DNA from: Prorocentrum cordatum
Lineage: Eukaryota; Sar; Dinophyceae; Prorocentrales; Prorocentraceae
NCBI GenBank assembly: GCA_963575745.1
Contig: CAUYUJ010004780.1
Location: forward strand, 298,812 to 362,811
DNA: 64,000 nt
Direction: 5' to 3'
Position numbers and translations under genes: made by a program. Shown here piece by piece: positions 10,780 through 20,596 of this stretch. Each line of letters starts with the position of its first letter. Positions within the stretch are counted from its first letter, which is position 1. The notes beneath the pieces are model-generated. The model had not been told where the DNA came from, did no database searches, and saw only the letters and a list, made by a program, of their open reading frames with translations.

Positions 10780-12258
10780 ATGGAGATGGAGCTGGAGATG
10801 ATGGATCTGCAGCCCACCAGCCCCGGAGCCGAGTTCGATGATGCGGAGGGCGATTCACCACCTCCTGCCAGGAAGAAAGCCCGGACTTCCACAGACGCAG
10901 TCGCGACCCTCAGCGGCCAGCCCGTGCCCGCAGCCAAACCTAAGGCGAAGAGCAAGGCGAAAGGCAAGGCGAAGGCGAAGGCGCAGTCAAGTGCCCTCAG
11001 GATGTGCATGGGGTGTGCCAAGAAATTCCCGCCAGAAAGCATGGCCAACACCAGCTACTGCATCAAGGACAAGAAGCTGACCGACCGCCTCTATGCCGCA
11101 GCCAAGGTTCAGAACAAGACCGCTTGGCTCAGTCAACAGCTGTCAGCTGTAGACTCGTCGGTGAAACTTCTGTCGACGTTCAAGGAGAGGTACGGAGTCG
11201 AGGAAGAGGCGGGCATCAGAGTTCAAACTGGGAAGTTCCTCGTCACCTATCAAGAGACCTTGGAGGCATCCTCATCTTTGACAATGATGAGCGAGGGGAT
11301 TATGATGACCGAGCGGAGGTACATTCTCGAGAAAGCGGAGCCCAAACACGGCGGAGTCGACCATGAGACCTCCAAGGCGAAATTCGCAGAGATGCTGCGC
11401 GACCCGTCGGTGTTCAAAGATGAGATAGACGGTGAGACGCGTTGTCGGGTTTGCCTGGACGACAAAGTCAACCTTGCCAACTCCCTGCAGCAGACCAAGA
11501 GTGTCTCCCGGGCGGTTCCCGCTAAGAAGAACGCATCTGTGGAAGACCTCGCGAGGATGGCCAAGGGGCTCATGAGGAACCACGACAGGAGCTTCCAGGA
11601 TTTCGGCATGGGGTCGTCGATCTCAGATGTAGCCCAGGGCATGATCACGTGCGCTGGTTCGTCTGGGTCGGCATTCTCAGGAGAGTCGTCCATGGTCGGT
11701 AACTTGGAGGACCTGATGGTATCAGATTTTGAACCAGTACGTGCTGCCGCAGAAGTAATCACCGCTGACGCTGGCGAGGGAGACGATGAACCCGAAGATG
11801 GCGAGCCTGAGGAAGAGCGGCAGCCCAAGTGGATGGACCGTGACAGGGCAATCAGCAAGGCGGTCCGAACGCAGCAGTCCTGGAAGTCCACCACTCTTGA
11901 GAAGGTAACGAAATCTTTGGCTGCAGTGAACGAGGCATTGAGGCATGCAGAGCCAGTGAAGGACCTTGTGAAGTTCGAAATTGCAGTTGCCAAGTCTCGC
12001 ATGCATGCCCTGAACCTCGTCGCAGCGACTGGCGACAAGGAGACTGCTGCTACGAAGCTCCGCGAGTACATCGCCGCCGTCAAGGACAGGGAGGACCGGC
12101 GGGAGCTGTCAGACACCGCCGCCGCCGCCAGGGCAAGTTCATCGGAGAGCGGCAGTATCGCTGGCATTCGTGCCACTCTTGGCGATGGACCGCCGTGTGG
12201 GACGTATCCTGGCGGTGCTCCGAGGGGGCCGCGGGGAGCGGGGACAATGCGCCTGTGA
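10780..12258 (+). CDS. Lys-rich, Cys-motif protein of a dinoflagellate multicopy family
   Basis: Begins at ATG 10780. Acidic N-terminus, then a strongly basic stretch (KPKAKSKAKGKAKAKAK, residues ~49-66) that could bind nucleic acid or act as a nuclear signal. Then comes a Cys motif MCMGCAKKF...YCIKD (residues ~75-94) and a second Cys pair CRVCLDD near residue 221. The middle is charged with coiled-coil-like Lys/Glu stretches. The last ~25 codons (Pro/Gly-rich) look like intron read-through. From memory the arrangement, with the downstream cupin-like exon, recurs in many dinoflagellate predicted proteins. Likely continues into 12327-13544. Function unknown; the motifs fit a zinc-binding nuclear protein. 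Confidence 0.6.
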   Translation: MEMELEMMDLQPTSPGAEFDDAEGDSPPPARKKARTSTDAVATLSGQPVPAAKPKAKSKAKGKAKAKAQSSALRMCMGCAKKFPPESMANTSYCIKDKKLTDRLYAAAKVQNKTAWLSQQLSAVDSSVKLLSTFKERYGVEEEAGIRVQTGKFLVTYQETLEASSSLTMMSEGIMMTERRYILEKAEPKHGGVDHETSKAKFAEMLRDPSVFKDEIDGETRCRVCLDDKVNLANSLQQTKSVSRAVPAKKNASVEDLARMAKGLMRNHDRSFQDFGMGSSISDVAQGMITCAGSSGSAFSGESSMVGNLEDLMVSDFEPVRAAAEVITADAGEGDDEPEDGEPEEERQPKWMDRDRAISKAVRTQQSWKSTTLEKVTKSLAAVNEALRHAEPVKDLVKFEIAVAKSRMHALNLVAATGDKETAATKLREYIAAVKDREDRRELSDTAAAARASSSESGSIAGIRATLGDGPPCGTYPGGAPRGPRGAGTMRL

Positions 12259-12326
12259 TGGCAGGTTGCTATTTAAGAAACATTGTCTCCCCCCCCCGCG
12301 CCCTTTGGCGCACCGCTGGCTATCAG

Positions 12327-13544
12327 GGTCTTTGCACGCTTATGGGCTTCGAAGACATGGTGCAGACTCTGCTGGACGCGACCAACCGCCAGCAGCTGAG
12401 CGCCATCGCAGACATGCTGAAGCCGCACAAGAAGGCCATTCAGGAGCTCGTCGCGGTGACTGCGTCGGTCGCGAAAGAGTTGTCCACAGGCATCACCGCA
12501 GCCAAGAAGAGGATGCAACAAGAGAGAGACCTGGCCGCGAGAACTGCTGAGAAGGCCAGCGCCGGCAAGAAGAAGACCACTCTTGTTGCACCAGCATCAC
12601 AACTTGCGCCTCAAGGAGTCCGTGCTGAGAACCCCAGCCCAATAGGTCCGTTCAGTTACCTCCCGCTGGATGAGGTCAAGCAGCTCGTCAGCGAACCCGA
12701 CATCTCGTTCTTCCCGAAGTACGCTGCAGGCGAGATCACACTCACCGAGCCGTTGATTGTGAGCACGTCATCTTCGAGCCCTCAATTTCAATCGATGACC
12801 TGCGCTATGTCTGCAGAAAATTCCAATCCGCTGAGGGTTGCTAGGCAGATGTTCGAGAGCGAATGGCTGCAGCACCCCTTCCGTCAGAGCGCTGGTCGCG
12901 CGCAGAAAGCAGTTCACGCTGTCACTGCATCCGATGCTGCGTCGGATGAGGTGTTCAATGCGTTTGCACAATTCCTGGATGGAGACGTCATGATGCTGCA
13001 CGCCAAGAAAGCCAACGACGTGACAAAGGACCTGCTGGACATCATGAAGCCGGCCTTCTTCGCAGGTGCGATGAATCGCTTGCATTGTGCGCCTGACAGA
13101 GGGTACATGACCACAGCGCGCATGACAGTCGTTGGCACGCGCGAGGTCATATGCGTTCGCCTTCTGGATCTGTACAGTGCTTTCGAAACATGGGGGGTCC
13201 CGGCGCCGCTGCACATGGCAAAGGCCTGCACCTTCTTGAAGAACTGCTCCGAGAGCCTCTTCAAAGGCCTTGCAGGCAACTCGCTAGTCTTGTCGGGCAC
13301 CGTCGGGCCAGGCGACATCTTCGTCCTGCCGTCGGGCTGGATCACGCTGGAGCGCACCCACAGCATGGGCAATATTGGCGTTCGGATGTCGTGGGTCAGA
13401 CGCTCCGAGATTGACGACCTCACGAAGGTGCACGAGCTCCTCCACAAGCACGGGACGTCGAGCCCGCTCACAGATGAGGTCATTCGGTACGCGGTGCACT
13501 ACGACGAGACGATGAAGAAACAGGCTACGGTGGGTGATCAATGA
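12327..13544 (+). CDS. Continuation exon with cupin/JmjC-like end
   Basis: The frame is open from 12195, but a clean acceptor (ctatcag) at 12326 suggests the exon starts at 12327. It has a predicted helical, Lys-rich N-terminal part (AAKKRMQQERDLAARTAEKA), then YLPLDEVKQLVSEPDISFF, and a C-terminal region RMTVVGTREV...GPGDIFVLPSGWITLERT...GVRMSWV. The GPGDIFVLPSGW pattern resembles the last strands of a cupin or JmjC barrel (compare VPxGWxH). The iron-binding His/Asp set is not visible, so it may be non-catalytic. It probably forms one protein with 10780-12258 across a short intron (about 12190-12326). The frame stops at 13544, after a possible donor near 13530. Confidence 0.55.
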   Translation, partial: GLCTLMGFEDMVQTLLDATNRQQLSAIADMLKPHKKAIQELVAVTASVAKELSTGITAAKKRMQQERDLAARTAEKASAGKKKTTLVAPASQLAPQGVRAENPSPIGPFSYLPLDEVKQLVSEPDISFFPKYAAGEITLTEPLIVSTSSSSPQFQSMTCAMSAENSNPLRVARQMFESEWLQHPFRQSAGRAQKAVHAVTASDAASDEVFNAFAQFLDGDVMMLHAKKANDVTKDLLDIMKPAFFAGAMNRLHCAPDRGYMTTARMTVVGTREVICVRLLDLYSAFETWGVPAPLHMAKACTFLKNCSESLFKGLAGNSLVLSGTVGPGDIFVLPSGWITLERTHSMGNIGVRMSWVRRSEIDDLTKVHELLHKHGTSSPLTDEVIRYAVHYDETMKKQATVGDQ

Positions 13545-13555
13545 ATCTCCCACTC

Positions 13556-13905
13556 GTGCCTCCTCCTCCCTGCTCCTCCTCTTCCTCCTCTTCCTCCTTC
13601 TCCTTCTTCTTTTCCTCCTTATCTCCTCCTCGACCTCCTCCTACTCCTCCTTCTCCTCCCTCTCCCCCTTCTGGTCGTCGTCGATGTCTTTCAGGGTCGG
13701 CGGGGCAAGCCATGAGGCCTTCAAGATTTCTTAGAACTCCTACTCGTTCTCTGAAACATGCCTCCTCCCCCCTCGCATCGGAGGAGGCTGGAGTCGGCAT
13801 CAGTGAGTACGAAGATAAGGAGGGAGGGGGGTGCAAAGGAAGAGGAGGAGAAGGGGGAGGACGAGGAGGCGGTGGAGGAGAAGGAGGAGGAGGAGGAGGA
13901 GGAAG
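13556..13905. repeat. (CCT)n and (GGA)n tracts
   Basis: A C/T-rich triplet tract at about 13556-13670 and a G/A-rich one at about 13810-13905, roughly complementary to each other, so they could pair. They lie in the likely intron downstream of the 13544 frame. Confidence 0.8.
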
Positions 13906-13939
13906 GGATATGACAAGGGGGATTTCTGAGGAACTTGGG

Positions 13940-14163
13940 CGCCCGAGTTATCCGGGGCAACTCGGGCCCGGGGTAACTCGGGTTTGGATTCCCGAAAAAG
14001 GAACCCGAGTTAGCCCTGGCCCGTGTTACCCCTGATGATTCGGGGCTCTGGACGCCCGAGTTATCCGGGGTAATTCGGGCCCGGGATAACTCGGGTTCGG
14101 AATCCCGAAAAGCGAACCCGAGTTAGCCCTGACCCGAGTTACCCCTGATGGTTCGGGGCTCTG
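13940..14163. repeat. 113-bp tandem repeat, two copies, internally palindromic
   Basis: Copies start at 13940 and 14053 with CGCCCGAGTTATCCGGGG. Each contains CCCGAGTTA and its complement TAACTCGGG several times, so each unit folds on itself. Confidence 0.85.
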
Positions 14164-14197
14164 AGGAACTGTTGTTCAACGCCCTGCAATCCGCAAG

Positions 14198-14386
14198 GCG
14201 GAAGCAGAGCTGGGCAAGGCGAAGCAGATGCTGGCGGCTGCTGCAGGGTCGGCGGCGGCTGCGCCGGCGGCGCCAGAGCAGGCGAAGGCGGCGCACCAGC
14301 CTCAGGAGGAGGAGGAGGCGGCGGCGGCGGCCTCGGAGGAGGCGCCGCTGGCGGCGGTGGAGGAGGCGACCGCGGCGGCGGCTTAG
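14198..14386 (+). CDS. Possible terminal exon, Ala/Glu-rich
   Basis: After an AG at 14196-14197 a 63-codon frame reads AEAELGKAKQMLAAAAG, then Ala/Glu blocks, ending at TAG 14384-14386. Composition fits the helical Ala/Lys/Glu style of the gene at 10780-13544, so it may be its last exon. Evidence is composition and frame only. Confidence 0.3.
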   Translation, partial: AEAELGKAKQMLAAAAGSAAAAPAAPEQAKAAHQPQEEEEAAAAASEEAPLAAVEEATAAAA

Positions 14387-14389
14387 GTG

Positions 14390-16238
14390 TCAGTGCACGC
14401 CGCGCCACTGCAGCTGCGCCGTCCGCGGGCTGCACTGCTCTAGACTCTATCTCCCTCCTCCTCTTGCTCCACACGGACTCCACACCTCAAGCGCATTCCT
14501 ACTTCAAGCATGTGTTGCGCCCTTCCGCCTTCCTCCCTCATGCTCCGTCGGTCGCCATCCTACTTCATGGTTCTACTCATTTCCGACCTCCGCTGTTCTC
14601 GCGTGCTGGTGGGTGGGGCGCCGCCACCATAGGGTTGGCGATGGCCTTGCATGCGAATTCTCGCGGTGGCGGCGGCCCCGCGGACCAGAGTCGCCCCTCT
14701 CAGCCTCAACACCCGATAAAACACCATACGAACCGAAGACAGAGGGACGGCTCGTGGTTAGTGCCCTAACCCGCACGCATTGCCAGTTGTTGCGGTGCCA
14801 AGTTCACAACGCATCGTTATCATTCTCATCCTCGTCTGGACTTTCCTCTCATCCTCGTCCACGCCCTCCTTTACTATCATCCTCGTAGTGCCGTCGCCCT
14901 CCTCGTCGTCCTCCTCCTCGTTCTCCCCCCCTTCTTCTCTCGATCCCATTTGTTCCGAGTCTTCTGATCAGTATGTTCTCAAGCGGGAGCCCATGCCAAA
15001 AAGCACGCCTTGGTGACTAGTTGCTTTCCTGCGATGCCGATTGGAAATTGAAAGTCGCGTTCGAAAAGCGAAAGTGATTCAGGCCTCGGAACAAATTAAC
15101 GAACGCATGCCACATTCATCCGTCAACGCCTCCCCCTCCCGTTCAAAGTTGGCGGTGGGTCTGATGAGATGCACTTCGACCGCAGTCTCCCCCGCGCGTG
15201 CCAGCATTGAGTTTGGGGGGAGGGGGGGTGTTCAGTAATTGTTTCCCTCTACCGTTTCTTGTGGCTGAACTCCTACAGTAAGCCCGCGCAGCGTCGCCTG
15301 CACTCAAGAGAGTGGGAGGGGGAATGCACCTCGACTTCAGTTTTGCTTCTTAGGGGGTCTGGCTGAGGAGGGAGAGGAGGAGAGGAAGAGAGACGAGGAA
15401 GACGGGTGAGATGAGGACGAAAGGCAAGGAGGAGGAGGAGGAGGAGGATGAGGAGAGGAGGAGGATGAGGAGGAAGAGGAGGACAGGGGAGGAAGATGAC
15501 GAGGACGAGAACAAGGAGGCGGCGGCCGCCTCCTCCATTGCGCCCGGCAGCTGGCCGGCTTTGGACTCATCCGCGTCGCCGTGGCCGTCGTCACCCCTTG
15601 CGTCCTACGTATCCTTCTCATGCTCTCATCCTTGTCCTCCGATGCTCTCAATATGTCCCTTTTCGCCTTCGTCCTTCATCTGCGGCGCGCGTCTTCTTTG
15701 AAAACTCTCAGTGCCCTGTTCCTCCTCCCTCGCGCCTCGTCGTCGTTATTGCTTTCGTTCCCTCTCTCTGACGTGGCTATCTTGGCTCAAGCAATTTTCT
15801 CTTGGACAGCGTGGATTCGAAATGTTTATTTCGCATCCGACGGCATCGTCATACCCCACGCCTTGCCGACGGCGAAGTAACTTCGGGTTTGTCGGTTTTT
15901 TACACGTTGGTGTTTTGGTGGCGCGCGCTCGTATGCGTTTTGCGCTTGCTGTTGCCTGAATCATTGAGCACGCGGCTCTTTCTCGTTGAGTTCTCCCTGT
16001 GGGGCACGCTGATGTAGCGTTTCTGTGCAAAGTTTGCCCGCTCGCCGGTGCGATGCTATGTTTGATCGGTTTCTTCTGCCGTTCGCTGTTTCAACGCATG
16101 TGCGTCTTGCTGGACCGCTCCTTTTTGGCCTGCCCAACGGCGTGGTGCTGTTTGCGTGTCGTTTCTGTATGAAAATCTCTGTCCCACGCCCACGACTCCG
16201 AAACCTCCAACCGCAGACCTGGCCCCATGACCGCTGCT
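14390..16238. other. Intergenic, no gene seen
   Basis: Pyrimidine-rich sequence with a G/A triplet tract at 15360-15530. No supported ORF. It holds the spliced-leader-like site listed separately. Near 16036 a short frame reads CPLAGAML, weakly like an RT motif B of a non-LTR element, but the signal is too short to call. Confidence 0.5.
15770..15791 (+). other. Relict dinoflagellate spliced-leader sequence
   Basis: The 22 bases match the canonical dinoflagellate spliced leader (known consensus) at 18 of 22 positions, with the last eight bases GGCTCAAG exact. Dinoflagellate mRNAs carry this leader by trans-splicing. A degenerate genomic copy is the known scar of an mRNA that was reverse-transcribed and re-inserted. 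No surviving coding frame was found just downstream. Confidence 0.45.
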
Positions 16239-16346
16239 AGCTGTATTGATACATCTTTCCTGTGTGCGCGCTCGAGAGGCTTCCACAGGCCGCGAGTTCG
16301 TGGCGCGGCGTCGCGCCCCGCTGAGACATCAGCCAGCGCAGATCCC
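16239..16346 (-). repeat. Split direct repeat B, outer copy (B2)
   Basis: 108 bp beginning AGCTGTATTGATACATC on the plus strand. It matches 16521-16628 except for three substitutions and marks the 3' end of the element. Confidence 0.9.
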
Positions 16347-16399
16347 ACAACAGGTAATGTACAAAAGTGGACCGAGAGAAAAAGGTTGGGATGGGAGGG

Positions 16400-16484
16400 T
16401 CGGAGCTTGAGCAGTACGGCCGCGAAGAACGCGGTGCGGCCGCCTGCCCGCTCCCCTCCTCGCTTCACGATGTTCAATCTACCA
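16400..16484 (-). repeat. Split direct repeat A, internal copy (A2)
   Basis: 85 bp beginning TCGGAGCTTGAGCAGTACGG. It matches 22837-22921 with three substitutions and sits between the two B copies. Confidence 0.9.
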
Positions 16485-16520
16485 GCAAGTACGGGCGCTT
16501 CTAGGCGGCCAAGCAGCGTC

Positions 16521-16628
16521 AGCTGTATTGATACATCTTTCCTGTGTGCGCGCTCGAGAGGCTTCCACAGGCCGCGAGTTCGGGGCACGGCGTCGCGCCC
16601 CGCTGAGACATCAGCCAGCACAGATCCC
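16521..16628 (-). repeat. Split direct repeat B, inner copy (B1)
   Basis: Matches 16239-16346 (105 of 108 bases). The end of the methyltransferase frame (stop at 16611) runs into it. Confidence 0.9.
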
Positions 16629-17507
16629 GATTCCCAAACGGGCAGACTGGCCGCCAGGCAGGAGCCCCACGGGGCTTCCACTAAAAGAAGAAACTGAAAA
16701 CCTATGGGCACAGAATCTCTCCGAGGCGTAATCCATGCAACTGCTCAGAGGAATGGGCAAGGACGGCGGCGGCAGCACGAACGAAGGGCGGGGGGTACGC
16801 TGCAGCCAGGCTGGTCCATTTTCGACCGCCTGGTGCCGTTCCAGACAATTCGATGTGGTGCTCTCCAGTGCGAGAGCAGATCCCATTCTTTCCATTGCAC
16901 CTACGAGCGAGGGGTTCAAAACTGGAAACGTTCCACCCTGAAGCCTGGTGGCTTTCCGCCATCGGGCCCCGTGCTGGCAGAGGTGGCACACAACAAAATC
17001 AGACTCGGGCTGAGCTCCAAGACGGGCTAGCCTGGGCGCCGCCCAAATCAGGGAGGTCTGGGGATTCTCCAGCAGAACAGGCACTCCGAGATCATTGGCC
17101 AACGAAATGATGCGGCACGAAAAGCTGAGGGTCGCATTCCCTACTCGAACTCTAGCGGATTCGCTCTCGTTGAGGTCGGGCAATCCCATGGGCGCGGCTA
17201 CATCGCGGAGGGGCTTGCGAAGGGCCCGTGTCCACGTTGCACACGGGGTGCCCAGGAAAAAACCCGAGATGAGACCGCGCTTGATCCAGCCCGAGACGAG
17301 CCTTTCAAACGTTTTATCTAAATGATCTTCAAAAGGACCATTCAGGAGGTCAAGGCTGAGGGCTCCAAAACCCTCGGCCCGGAGGGCCTTCGCGACCTTC
17401 CCAGTCCCACCAAAAAGTTCCAAGAACACTCCGTGCCTACGCTTGCGAGTGGCTTTCAGTTCTCGAGCGAGCAGCCGCTTCAAGTGACGCTGGACCTGCG
17501 CCGGCGA
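16611..17507 (-). CDS. Element-borne methyltransferase domain
   Basis: C-terminal part of a long frame. The motifs are VFLELFGGTGKVAKAL (SAM-binding motif I), LSLDLLNG, GFFLGTPCATWTRAL (motif IV with a PC pair) and VLLENPQTSLIW (an ENP motif), then CQHG.RWRK.T. DIRS-order elements commonly carry a methyltransferase after the recombinase, usually described as Dam-like. The TPC and ENP motifs here look at least as much like the C5 type, so the target base is uncertain. The domain starts about 17450, just after the recombinase stop, in a different frame. How it is translated is not evident: a frameshift, a separate start or read-through would all fit. Confidence 0.7.
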   Translation of the reverse strand, partial: SPAQVQRHLKRLLARELKATRKRRHGVFLELFGGTGKVAKALRAEGFGALSLDLLNGPFEDHLDKTFERLVSGWIKRGLISGFFLGTPCATWTRALRKPLRDVAAPMGLPDLNESESARVRVGNATLSFSCRIISLANDLGVPVLLENPQTSLIWAAPRLARLGAQPESDFVVCHLCQHGARWRKATRLQGGTFPVLNPSLVGAMERMGSALALESTTSNCLERHQAVENGPAWLQRTPRPSFVLPPPSLPIPLSSCMDYASERFCAHRFSVSSFSGSPVGLLPGGQSARLGIGICAG

Positions 17508-17509
17508 GG

Positions 17510-18802
17510 CTATGGCAGCGAGGCTCCGATCAGCGCCTGCGCGGGCGCGGGCAGCTGCTGCCACAGGCGCGGCCGCTGCGTGAGGGCGGGCCCCAGCTCG
17601 ACAATCTCTAGCAGGTTGGCGTGCACGAAGCGGCCTAACACGAAGACCCAGTCGGGAACTTTGGTCATGGCATCCTGCAAGTAGGCCTCCTTGGCATAAC
17701 GCTTCATGCTGCCCGGCGAGGCCCACCGGCCGTGCCTCTGGGTTTGCTCCAGCGTCCTCCGGCCCTCCAGCAGATCCCAGCTTGCCCCGCCGTGTCGCAG
17801 CGCGTAGAGGGTCGGGTTGAGGGCCTGGAGCCGCAGCAAGTCCGCTAACTCCCTGAAGCGGTCGCGCAGTGCAGGCAGCGTGAAATCCCAAAGGCCCTGG
17901 TCGAGGCCCACGGCGGCCTTGAGGCCGGCAAGGAGCGGCCACAATTGCCGGTCGAGATCTATCACCACACTCTCGTTGTACAGCCCGGTCTTGCCTGGGC
18001 GGCCGCCGCTGGTGGGGTGCAGGAGCAGCGCCCAGCAGGCCGCCGACGAGGCCGCAGCCTGCGCCGCTGGGCGCACAAGAGAGCCCCCTCGCAGCCCCTG
18101 CGCCTCGAACGGCCTCAGGTAGCAGCTGAACGAAAGCAGGATCCATATCGCCATGCGTCGGCGCCCGCTGATGGCCAACAGCCCAGCCAGCGCTGCCGCA
18201 GCGAAGTATGGAAGAGGCACCCGAGTCATCGAGGGCACGCGGCGCGCCCAGGCTATCGAACTCCTTGTGGCGCGCGGCAGATGGGCCTTCCACGAGCCCT
18301 GGAGGCCTGGCAAGAAGTGCGCCAGGGAAGCCAGCAACAGGGAGCCCTGGCTCGCGGGGGCCCCGCGCTCGAACTGGTAGTTCAAGAAGCGAGTGGCCAC
18401 CAAGTCGAGCTGGTCGAAGTCCCTCCAGTCCAGGCGGCTCTCGGAGCAGAATGCCGCGAACTCCCTCAGGACCCTGCGGTGCTGCTCCTCCGTGCTGGCC
18501 CGCACCGCCAAGGTCTCCAGGGCGCTGAGCTGTCCCATCGGCGGCCGCTGGGCCATCAGGCGACCCGCCAGGGCGGCGCGTCGGCCGCGGGCCTCCAAAG
18601 CAGCTGGCGGGGGCCTCCGCGCGGGCCGGCGCAGGACCAGCGGCCGCGCAGCTGCTGGGCGCCGCCGCGCCGCCATGCGCGGGAGGCTGTCCAGCGCGGG
18701 CGTCGGAGTCTGAAAACCAGGTGCGACGCCCTCGAGAAAGAGCGTCGGCAGGGTTGCGTTCTGACGGAATCCACCTGCAGTGCAATCTCGTTCCTGTAGC
18801 AA
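17510..18802 (-). CDS. Tyrosine recombinase of the retrotransposon
   Basis: The catalytic signature is visible: SCYLRPFEAQGL (first Arg), LYALRHGGASWDLL (His/Arg box), TQRHGRW, and the nucleophile in MKRYAKEA (Tyr codon near 17697). The N-terminal part reads as an SAM-like arm domain (STEEQHRRVLREFAAFC). The first ~60 codons before about 18640 are Pro/Ala/Arg-rich linker overlapping the RNase H region in another frame. The enzyme joins a circular cDNA to the genome and leaves no target duplication. It is intact over its catalytic part. Confidence 0.85.
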   Translation of the reverse strand: MLQERDCTAGGFRQNATLPTLFLEGVAPGFQTPTPALDSLPRMAARRRPAAARPLVLRRPARRPPPAALEARGRRAALAGRLMAQRPPMGQLSALETLAVRASTEEQHRRVLREFAAFCSESRLDWRDFDQLDLVATRFLNYQFERGAPASQGSLLLASLAHFLPGLQGSWKAHLPRATRSSIAWARRVPSMTRVPLPYFAAAALAGLLAISGRRRMAIWILLSFSCYLRPFEAQGLRGGSLVRPAAQAAASSAACWALLLHPTSGGRPGKTGLYNESVVIDLDRQLWPLLAGLKAAVGLDQGLWDFTLPALRDRFRELADLLRLQALNPTLYALRHGGASWDLLEGRRTLEQTQRHGRWASPGSMKRYAKEAYLQDAMTKVPDWVFVLGRFVHANLLEIVELGPALTQRPRLWQQLPAPAQALIGASLP

Positions 18803-20596
18803 GTGACATCATCCAAATTTTGAGCAATGGAAGTTGTAGGTATGCTGAGGCTGCTCTCCCCTTCGCCACGGCCAGACACAACGGCATATTATCGACCAGC
18901 GCCAGAACCCGTTTGCCGCGGCAGGCTGAGGACCTCGGTGCTCGTAGGCAACTACCAAGGCGTCGGCCTCCAACCCCAAGATGTTCTGGCCCGCCTGGAC
19001 CTTCGTAGCGACTACGCCCCTCCAAGACTTAGCATCCAAAAGACCTGCGGGCACCTCGTCGAACTCCTTGAGCTTATTACCTAGATCCAAGATCAAGGGG
19101 CCCTCGCTGTGGAGCTCCATGTCGGGGTACTCGGGGAGCTTGTCGGGGTCCAGCGTGCCGGGCGAAGCCGAGTCGAAATCCAACTGACTGTGATCAAGCA
19201 CGACCTCCCTTCCCGCAGGCTCGCAAGGGCCAGCAGCAGATGACGATGCATGGGGTGAGCGGGAAGAAGCAGAGGAGAGAAGAGCTCTATCCCTTGCACG
19301 TGCCCCACCCTCCACTCGGTACCGCCACCGCTCGCACAGACGCCCGCAGCGGGCGATGAGGTCGCCTGAGGCCTGCCGACGGCAAACGCCCAGCCCCTCC
19401 TCGCTGGCGTCACTGGCGACTAGCCGCGTCGCCCAGGGCGCGGTGAGGTCCGCCACGAGGAGCGGCATCAGGCAGCGAGCGCGCCACAGCTCAGTCCGCG
19501 CGGAGGGCCAGAGCGTCTGCACCTCCGCGCCGGACGCTATCATGAAGGCGTAGGTCGCGCTGAGGAGCCCCAGCGCCTCGCGCCTCACCATCGAGGCCCA
19601 GGTCAGGTGGCCCACCAGCACGCGCACGAGGTGCCCTGAAGCGCGACCGCGCCTGAGCAGCTCCTCAATGGCGAGCTTCAGCCTCCAGACAGAGCGCCCC
19701 TTGATGGCAAGCCAGCGGCCCTGCCTCAGCTCCATCCCCAAGAAGCTGCAGGTGTCCGAAGCCCGCTCAGGCTCGTGGACTCTCACGCCAGCGCCCTCCA
19801 GCTCCGCGGTGATGCGATCCAGCGCGCGATCGGCCTCCGACTCGTCACCGCTGACGGCCAGGTAGTTGCCCACGTATCCTGCGACGGCGGCCTGGCCCTG
19901 CGGCTCCACGACGACGCCGGGGAGGCCGTCCTCGATGATGAGGTGGCCCGGCACGCCAGCCCGCGAGACCGCGGTCCGCAGAGCCAGCTGGCAGAGGTGC
20001 AGCGCCCAGGAGAAGCCCATCGGCAGCACGACCAAGCAAGCCTGCACCCTGGTGGCATCGGGGAGTCCTGCGATGCCGCGTGCCTCCAAGTGCCGCCTGT
20101 CAATCGGCGGAAGCCTGAAGTAGCGGCACAAGCCCTCGGGCATCAGCAGCCGGTAGAAGGCGTTGTCGATGTCTCCAGCCGCGACGACCACCTTGCCTCC
20201 AGGCGCCTCCAGGTTCGAGAAGGCGGCAGCGCCCGGCAACGTGGTGGCTGGGGGGTCCGTGAAGTACGCATTCGCAGTACGAGTATCAAAAATGAGCCTC
20301 AGACGGTTGCTCTTCTTTGCCACGCAGAAGACTCCAATCGGCTTGATGTGAGGGTCCTCCGCCTGGAAGCAAATCATCTTCCGCTTCAACATCTCAGCAA
20401 GGAAGTCGGCGAACGTCGCCGGGGAGAAGGCAAGGTGGGGGTCGACATGCGGCCCGCGAGGGCAAACCTGCTGCAGAAGGGCGCCAGCCTCCTCGCGACC
20501 GCGCAGCATGCTCGAGCTCCATGCCCTAGCCACTGAGCGCCCGGGCCAGCAACGACTTTCGTGAGCGGCACGGGGTCGTCGCCGACGTCGGGCCAC
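18650..20596 (-). CDS. Reverse transcriptase and RNase H
   Basis: RT motifs: RLIFDTRTANAYF, motif A GDIDNAFYRLLMP, motif B VLPMGFSWALHLCQ, and motif C GYVGNYLAVS. Motif C should read YVDN, so the catalytic Asp is Gly (GGC for GAC, about 19874-19885). RNase H follows: VASDASEEGLG, LGLEADALVV, then, one frame over from about 18900, VLALVDNMPLCLA and RWIPSERNPADALSR. The N-terminus joins the linker frame 20386-21171 by another shift near 20550. RT and RNase H make the cDNA. The altered motif C suggests loss of polymerase activity in this copy. Confidence 0.8.

Noticed and set aside
19775-20536. Long plus-strand frame of 253 codons
   Set aside because: Antisense shadow of the reverse transcriptase, whose motifs are clear on the minus strand.
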